A DNA stretch of 9,942 bases. Source: Lentimicrobiaceae bacterium (GTDB lineage: Bacteria > Bacteroidota > Bacteroidia > Bacteroidales > WCHB1-69). Positions 7,220 through 9,942 of this stretch are shown here, piece by piece; the first letter of the stretch is position 1; the number at the start of each line of letters is the position of its first letter. The notes below the pieces were generated by a model that saw only the letters and a program-made list of their open reading frames with translations, was not told the DNA's origin and searched no databases. Location: contig WRNX01000047.1 of the NCBI GenBank assembly GCA_009776395.1, positions 1 to 9,942 of the forward strand, in the 5' to 3' direction. Made by a program: the position numbers and the translations under genes.

Positions 7220-9379
7220 TTATTTTACGATTAATTTTTTTGCTTCATTTTCAATTCTAACAAAATAAAAACCTTTGGATAGATTTGAAATATCAATTTT
7301 GTGATGAGATGATGTGGGGGGGAGATGATGAGATGATATTTTTTTTCCATAGAGATCAAAAATATGTGCGGTTGTTTCGATAACCGGTATATCATCTGAT
7401 ACTATTATTTCCACATAATTATCGGCAGGATTGGGTTGAATAGTGAATAAACAAGATGTTTTATATATTTCGTTAATTCCCAGAGGATAAAAAATTGGAT
7501 AAAGAACAATATCTTCATCAATTGTAATGATTTCATTATTAGCATATACCACTTCTCCTTCCGGTTCAATCGCCCATCCTTTAAAGTATCTACCATCTAA
7601 AGTAAAACTATTGGGTTGTAATTTTTGCGGAACACCGGCTTCAAACATTTGCGGCAACATTTTACCTTCCGCGTCATTAGGGAGAAAAGCCACAGACACA
7701 TACTGAGTTGTTCCTTCATTACAAGTGAAAGAGATTTTGCTTCCATTTACTGTTATGTTTGTAATAGAGAGGTCTGTAACGTAAGTTCCATCTGTTAGAA
7801 ATGGTCTTGGGTTTGAGTTTGCATTAAAAATGGTTCTTCCTGTGGGTCCAAAATGCGCTTGTTTCATACTCCCCTCTTGATCAGGTGTATTGCCGTAGGG
7901 TCTAAAAATATAGACCTCATCATAAATTATTTCACCATTATCATCAGTATTACTATAACTTGCGTTACCATCCCAGTTGGTATTAATTCGATATATTAAC
8001 AAACCATTCACATTTCCATATCCAAAGTTTTCACATTGATCACTTGAATTTCTACATTCTAAAACAAAAAATTGGTTAGGATCTTCGGTAGAAATTTTGT
8101 AACTTACAAATCCCAAACCACTACCTACAGAATTAATTGAAAATTTTCCGGGTGGAATTTCTGTAGGTTCGGGTAACCAATTACCGTATTTCCATTTCAT
8201 ATAGGCTCCCGATTGTTGCGGGGTTGGAATATGGTTTTGTTCCATAATATCCCAGCTGCCACAGGGAGTTGGACCTGTATAAGAGTAATGATATAAATCG
8301 GGATAACTTAAAGAATGCTGCATTTCATGAGATAATACAGAAGTATTAAAATAATTAGATGCGCCTTCCAACATAAAGTTGTAATCCCAAACTCTTTTAC
8401 CGTGAATAAAAGCCTCAGTTGAATATAAAGACCAACGATGGGGCCAAAGTAAAGTTGCCCAAGCACCTACATCTCCTTTTACAACGAAGCAAACATTATC
8501 CACATATCCGTCATTGTTATAATCAATATCTAAATCTGCAGGAACTAAATCTGCAATATACGCTACTGCTTTACGCAACAATTCATGTTCCCGTTCATTA
8601 CGTTCCACACTATGATCTCCATCTGGATAGCCATTTGTATTGGTTGAATCATTATAAGGTTGGTAATAACTTCTTGGGTGGTCGTCTTGATATGATAAAA
8701 TTTGATCTTCCTCAGATTCAGGGTAAAAAGAGGAAGATATGTTAAATTGCCCGTAAGAAGTAGTGTGAAAATAGTTACTCATTGAATTAAAACCTTCGGT
8801 TTGATTATTAAACATATTGTCCACTTTTTCAAAAGAGGTTTTTATATCTGCTTCATCCGAAAATCTTATAAAAACTACCAAATTATTCATTTTACCATGA
8901 TTTCTTTCAGGAGATCTAAGTCGTGGAATATCTTTAAAATTGAACCATTCCGCTCTTCTTTTCTGGTATTCTTTATTAGAAATAAGGACATTGGGTTGTA
9001 GTCCAATTTTTACAGGATCAACAGTTCCCGCTATATACTGAGACGGAACTATTTTATCCCCATCATAAGTAGCATACATATAATATCCTTGATGATTTTG
9101 AATGATAGTAAATCCATTTTCATCATGCAGATAATTAAAAAACTCATCCCCAGAAGCCAAGCAATGCAAAGTATCTCCATTGGGTTGAAGTAATGTCATG
9201 GGGATCTCTTTTAAAGGTGCCGCATAAATACTGCTTATGGCAAAGCAAAAAAGCAATATTGCCGAAATGATGTGATGTTGTGTTGATGTGTTGATACAAC
9301 GTAAGTAACTCGTAACTCGTAACTCGTAACCTGTAACTTGTAACTTGTAAGTAAAAAAACGAAATAATCTATTTTTCAT
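7220..9379 (-). CDS. Secreted M6-family metalloprotease with InlB B-repeat and type IX sorting domain
   Basis: A 719-residue exported protease. Domains in order: a signal peptide with an abnormally long n-region of about 37 residues, a core ISAILLFCFAISSIYA and a likely cut before APLKE (about residue 54); an M6-type N-terminal domain (about 55-130, PNGDTLHCLASGDEFFNYLH); the catalytic domain from LVVFIRFSD (about 167) with zinc motif HEMQH at 351-355, SYPDLY and GSWDIM, as in immune-inhibitor-A-like M6 peptidases; an acidic DYNNDGYVD patch (286-294) likely to bind calcium; an InlB-type B-repeat (about 561-630, FKGWAIEPEGE); and a T9SS type A sorting domain (about 640-719, IQPNPADNYVEI...LSKGFYFVRI...KKLIVK). 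The ATG at 9379 was preferred to an in-frame TTG at 9388. No other ATG precedes the signal-peptide core. The n-region is encoded by heptamer repeats, and the sorting domain has A8 and C7 runs, so frame switching is possible. The gene lies 5 nt after the ferredoxin gene and 25 nt before vorB. Confidence 0.88.
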   Translation of the reverse strand: MKNRLFRFFTYKLQVTGYELRVTSYLRCINTSTQHHIISAILLFCFAISSIYAAPLKEIPMTLLQPNGDTLHCLASGDEFFNYLHDENGFTIIQNHQGYYMYATYDGDKIVPSQYIAGTVDPVKIGLQPNVLISNKEYQKRRAEWFNFKDIPRLRSPERNHGKMNNLVVFIRFSDEADIKTSFEKVDNMFNNQTEGFNSMSNYFHTTSYGQFNISSSFYPESEEDQILSYQDDHPRSYYQPYNDSTNTNGYPDGDHSVERNEREHELLRKAVAYIADLVPADLDIDYNNDGYVDNVCFVVKGDVGAWATLLWPHRWSLYSTEAFIHGKRVWDYNFMLEGASNYFNTSVLSHEMQHSLSYPDLYHYSYTGPTPCGSWDIMEQNHIPTPQQSGAYMKWKYGNWLPEPTEIPPGKFSINSVGSGLGFVSYKISTEDPNQFFVLECRNSSDQCENFGYGNVNGLLIYRINTNWDGNASYSNTDDNGEIIYDEVYIFRPYGNTPDQEGSMKQAHFGPTGRTIFNANSNPRPFLTDGTYVTDLSITNITVNGSKISFTCNEGTTQYVSVAFLPNDAEGKMLPQMFEAGVPQKLQPNSFTLDGRYFKGWAIEPEGEVVYANNEIITIDEDIVLYPIFYPLGINEIYKTSCLFTIQPNPADNYVEIIVSDDIPVIETTAHIFDLYGKKISSHHLPPTSSHHKIDISNLSKGFYFVRIENEAKKLIVK
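7302..7346 (-). repeat. 12-nt direct repeat flanking C7, plus A8, inside the sorting-domain coding sequence
   Basis: TGATGAGATGAT occurs at 7302-7313 and 7326-7337 (plus strand), 24 bp apart, so it encodes an in-frame octapeptide repeat (SSHHLPPT, then SSHH). Between the copies is a run of seven G (7316-7322; C7 in gene sense), and next to it a run of eight T (7339-7346; A8 in gene sense). The tract falls in the loop between the GKK strand and the final IDISNLSKG motif of the T9SS domain. Both homopolymers are candidate slippage sites. Confidence 0.75.
9266..9353 (-). repeat. Heptamer array (GTAACTN, seven units) and adjoining degenerate TGTGTTGA repeats in the protease signal-peptide region
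   Basis: From 9305 to 9353, in steps of seven on the plus strand: GTAACTC three times, GTAACCT, GTAACTT twice, GTAAGTA. Next to it, 9266-9300 is low-complexity DNA of TGATGTG-like units that includes an exact octamer duplication (TGTGTTGA at 9279-9286 and 9287-9294). Together they encode the abnormal n-region between FFTY and the hydrophobic core of the protease signal peptide. The unit shares the TAACT core with the array at 1421-1469. Confidence 0.85.
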
Positions 9380-9384
9380 GATTC

Positions 9385-9606
9385 TCAAATTTTAGTGCGA
9401 TATACTTCGATAATAGCGTCGGGGCAAATTACCGCGCAGTTAGCGCACCCTATGCAATCATCTTCATTAATTAATTCCATATAATTGTACCCTTTTTTGT
9501 TTACATTTTTTGATAGCGCGATACAATTGTTTGGACAGCCTGTAGTACAAACACCGCAACCTTTGCAACGTTCGGTGTTAATCAATAGTGTTCCTTTAAA
9601 TGCCAT
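9385..9606 (-). CDS. Two-cluster [4Fe-4S] ferredoxin, delta subunit of the 2-oxoacid oxidoreductase
   Basis: A 73-residue bacterial-type ferredoxin that would carry electrons from the TPP site of the oxidoreductase to soluble ferredoxin. Two classic CxxCxxCxxxC motifs are intact: Cys14, 17, 20 and 24 (CKGCGVCTTGC) and Cys51, 54, 57 and 61 (CIGCANCAVIC), each followed by Pro. A further Cys28 is not needed for clusters. Small ferredoxins of this length are the usual first gene of the VorB-type operon in Bacteroidales, normally directly before vorB; here a 2.2-kb protease gene comes between. Start ATG at 9606 gives the expected short N-terminus before the first cluster. It is the first gene of the minus-strand cluster. 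A generic ferredoxin with other partners cannot be excluded, but all the other oxidoreductase subunits lie downstream and none of them carries a ferredoxin domain. Confidence 0.9.
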   Translation of the reverse strand: MAFKGTLLINTERCKGCGVCTTGCPNNCIALSKNVNKKGYNYMELINEDDCIGCANCAVICPDAIIEVYRTKI

Positions 9607-9716
9607 AGTTTTAATGTTTTGATATTATTAATTTTGTTGAATTTAGATGTTTTTTTGATATTTTTAAAACGGCACGAAAATAGTATTTTTATTGGTATGA
9701 AATATATACTCAAATT

Positions 9717-9754
9717 TTTGTTAAGTTTTTCTGAAAATCTTTGTTAAGTTTTTT
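9717..9754 (+). repeat. Tandem 14-nt direct repeat, period 23
   Basis: TTTGTTAAGTTTTT is found at 9717-9730 and again at 9740-9753, followed in both copies by a TGAAAA-like sequence. A 23-bp period is about two helical turns, as expected for paired binding sites on one DNA face. It sits between the divergent ferredoxin and right-edge genes. Confidence 0.6.
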
Positions 9755-9758
9755 GAAA

Positions 9759-9802
9759 AAACAGAATTATCTGTTTGCAAATAAAAATTCTATATTTGCA
9801 AA
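9759..9802 (+). promoter_or_regulatory. Candidate operator and promoter region of the right-edge gene
   Basis: Three elements are packed together. AAACAGA-ATTA-TCTGTTT (9759-9776) is a 7-bp perfect inverted repeat. The palindromic octamer TTTGCAAA occurs at 9774-9781 and 9795-9802, exactly 21 bp apart. TATATTTG (9791-9798) is an exact -7 TAnnTTTG match and overlaps the second octamer. No TTTG lies at the normal -33 distance; the nearest (9774-9777) is only 13 nt away, so the promoter may be weak or activator-dependent. The leader to the ATG at 9854 would be about 50 nt. Confidence 0.45.
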
Positions 9803-9853
9803 CTTTTGATATTCATTAATAATTATTATAAAAATCCTTAAAATCAGAACATT

Positions 9854-9942
9854 ATGAAAAAAAATGTCATTATTATCGGCGCGGCTGGTCGCGACTTTCA
9901 CAACTTTAACACTTTTTTCCGCCACAACCCCAACTATAATGT
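9854..9942 (+). CDS. Cyclic 2,3-diphosphoglycerate synthase-like GTPase family protein, N-terminal fragment
   Basis: Only 29 codons plus two bases are present before the right edge. The translation begins MKKNVIIIGAAGRDFHNFNT, then FFRHNPNYNV. From memory this matches the highly conserved N-terminus of a family of about 450 residues annotated as cyclic 2,3-diphosphoglycerate synthase-like or simply GTPase, found in many Bacteroidetes and other anaerobes. VIIIGAAGRDFHNF is the nucleotide-binding-like first strand and glycine loop of that family. Whether the protein makes a cyclic diphosphoglycerate in bacteria is not established from this sequence. The gene is divergent from the ferredoxin/oxidoreductase cluster across a 247-nt region with possible operator repeats. 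The ATG at 9854 is preceded by an A-rich leader without a Shine-Dalgarno sequence. Confidence 0.75.
   Translation, partial: MKKNVIIIGAAGRDFHNFNTFFRHNPNYN

Larger units (their letters stand above)
9653..9813 (+). repeat. Dispersed decamer TTTTGATATT in the divergent intergenic region
   Basis: TTTTGATATT occurs at 9617-9626, 9653-9662 and 9804-9813, always in the same orientation. The first and last copies extend into nearly identical flanks (ATTAAT versus CATTAAT). The coordinates given span the last two copies. The region is very AT-rich, so the significance is low. Confidence 0.4.

Noticed and set aside
8419..8745. Plus-strand open frame of 108 codons
   Set aside because: It is antisense to the middle of the protease gene, has no recognisable motif and no promoter; the minus-strand protein there has clear M6 features.
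9380..9388. TTG start at 9388 for the protease, overlapping the ferredoxin stop by 4 nt
   Set aside because: An ATG three codons later (9379) gives a normal Lys-rich n-region start; TTG starts are uncommon and nothing favours this one.

Overview
The window looks like a chromosomal segment of an anaerobic member of the Bacteroidetes (probably Bacteroidales). The evidence is AT-rich intergenic DNA, promoters that fit the Bacteroidetes TTTG / TAnnTTTG pattern, no Shine-Dalgarno sequences, a secreted protease with a type IX secretion (Por) C-terminal sorting domain, and a ferredoxin-dependent 2-oxoacid oxidoreductase of the VorB type common in Bacteroidales. No rRNA, tRNA, CRISPR array, transposase or phage gene was seen. 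No gene-free stretch exceeds 300 bases; the longest are 560-748 and 9607-9853.

Layout. Positions 1-559 (minus) hold the 5' part of a secreted protein, probably an M28-like peptidase. It diverges from a plus-strand pair: a TrmH/SpoU-type RNA 2'-O-methyltransferase (749-1441) and a YfcC-family carrier with many membrane segments (1470-3062). These two are joined by seven back-to-back heptamers that end exactly at the carrier's ATG. A perfect palindrome (3069-3094) separates them from a long convergent minus-strand cluster.

The minus-strand cluster, read 5' to 3' from 9606 down to 3137, is: an 8-Cys two-cluster ferredoxin, a secreted M6 metalloprotease with a T9SS tail, VorB (alpha), the TPP-binding beta subunit, the gamma subunit, and nadB (L-aspartate oxidase). 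Gaps are short (5, 25, 57 and 18 nt, then a 1-nt stop/start overlap), so one transcript is plausible. The four oxidoreductase subunits together would form a complete 2-oxoacid:ferredoxin oxidoreductase. The protease, about 2.2 kb, sits between the ferredoxin and the catalytic subunits and has no obvious link to that job. At the right edge a divergent gene (9854 onward) begins; its N-terminus resembles the cyclic 2,3-diphosphoglycerate synthase-like GTPase family.

The most unusual feature is a set of period-7 tandem repeats placed at gene starts: seven units before the carrier (1421-1469), three units before the beta-subunit gene (6073-6093), and seven units inside the protease signal-peptide region (9305-9353). 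Because 7 is not a multiple of 3, gain or loss of a unit in the protease would shift its frame. The gene also carries adjacent A8 and C7 runs inside its T9SS sorting domain. It is therefore a candidate phase-variable secreted protease embedded in a core metabolic operon. That is inference and needs population or comparative data.
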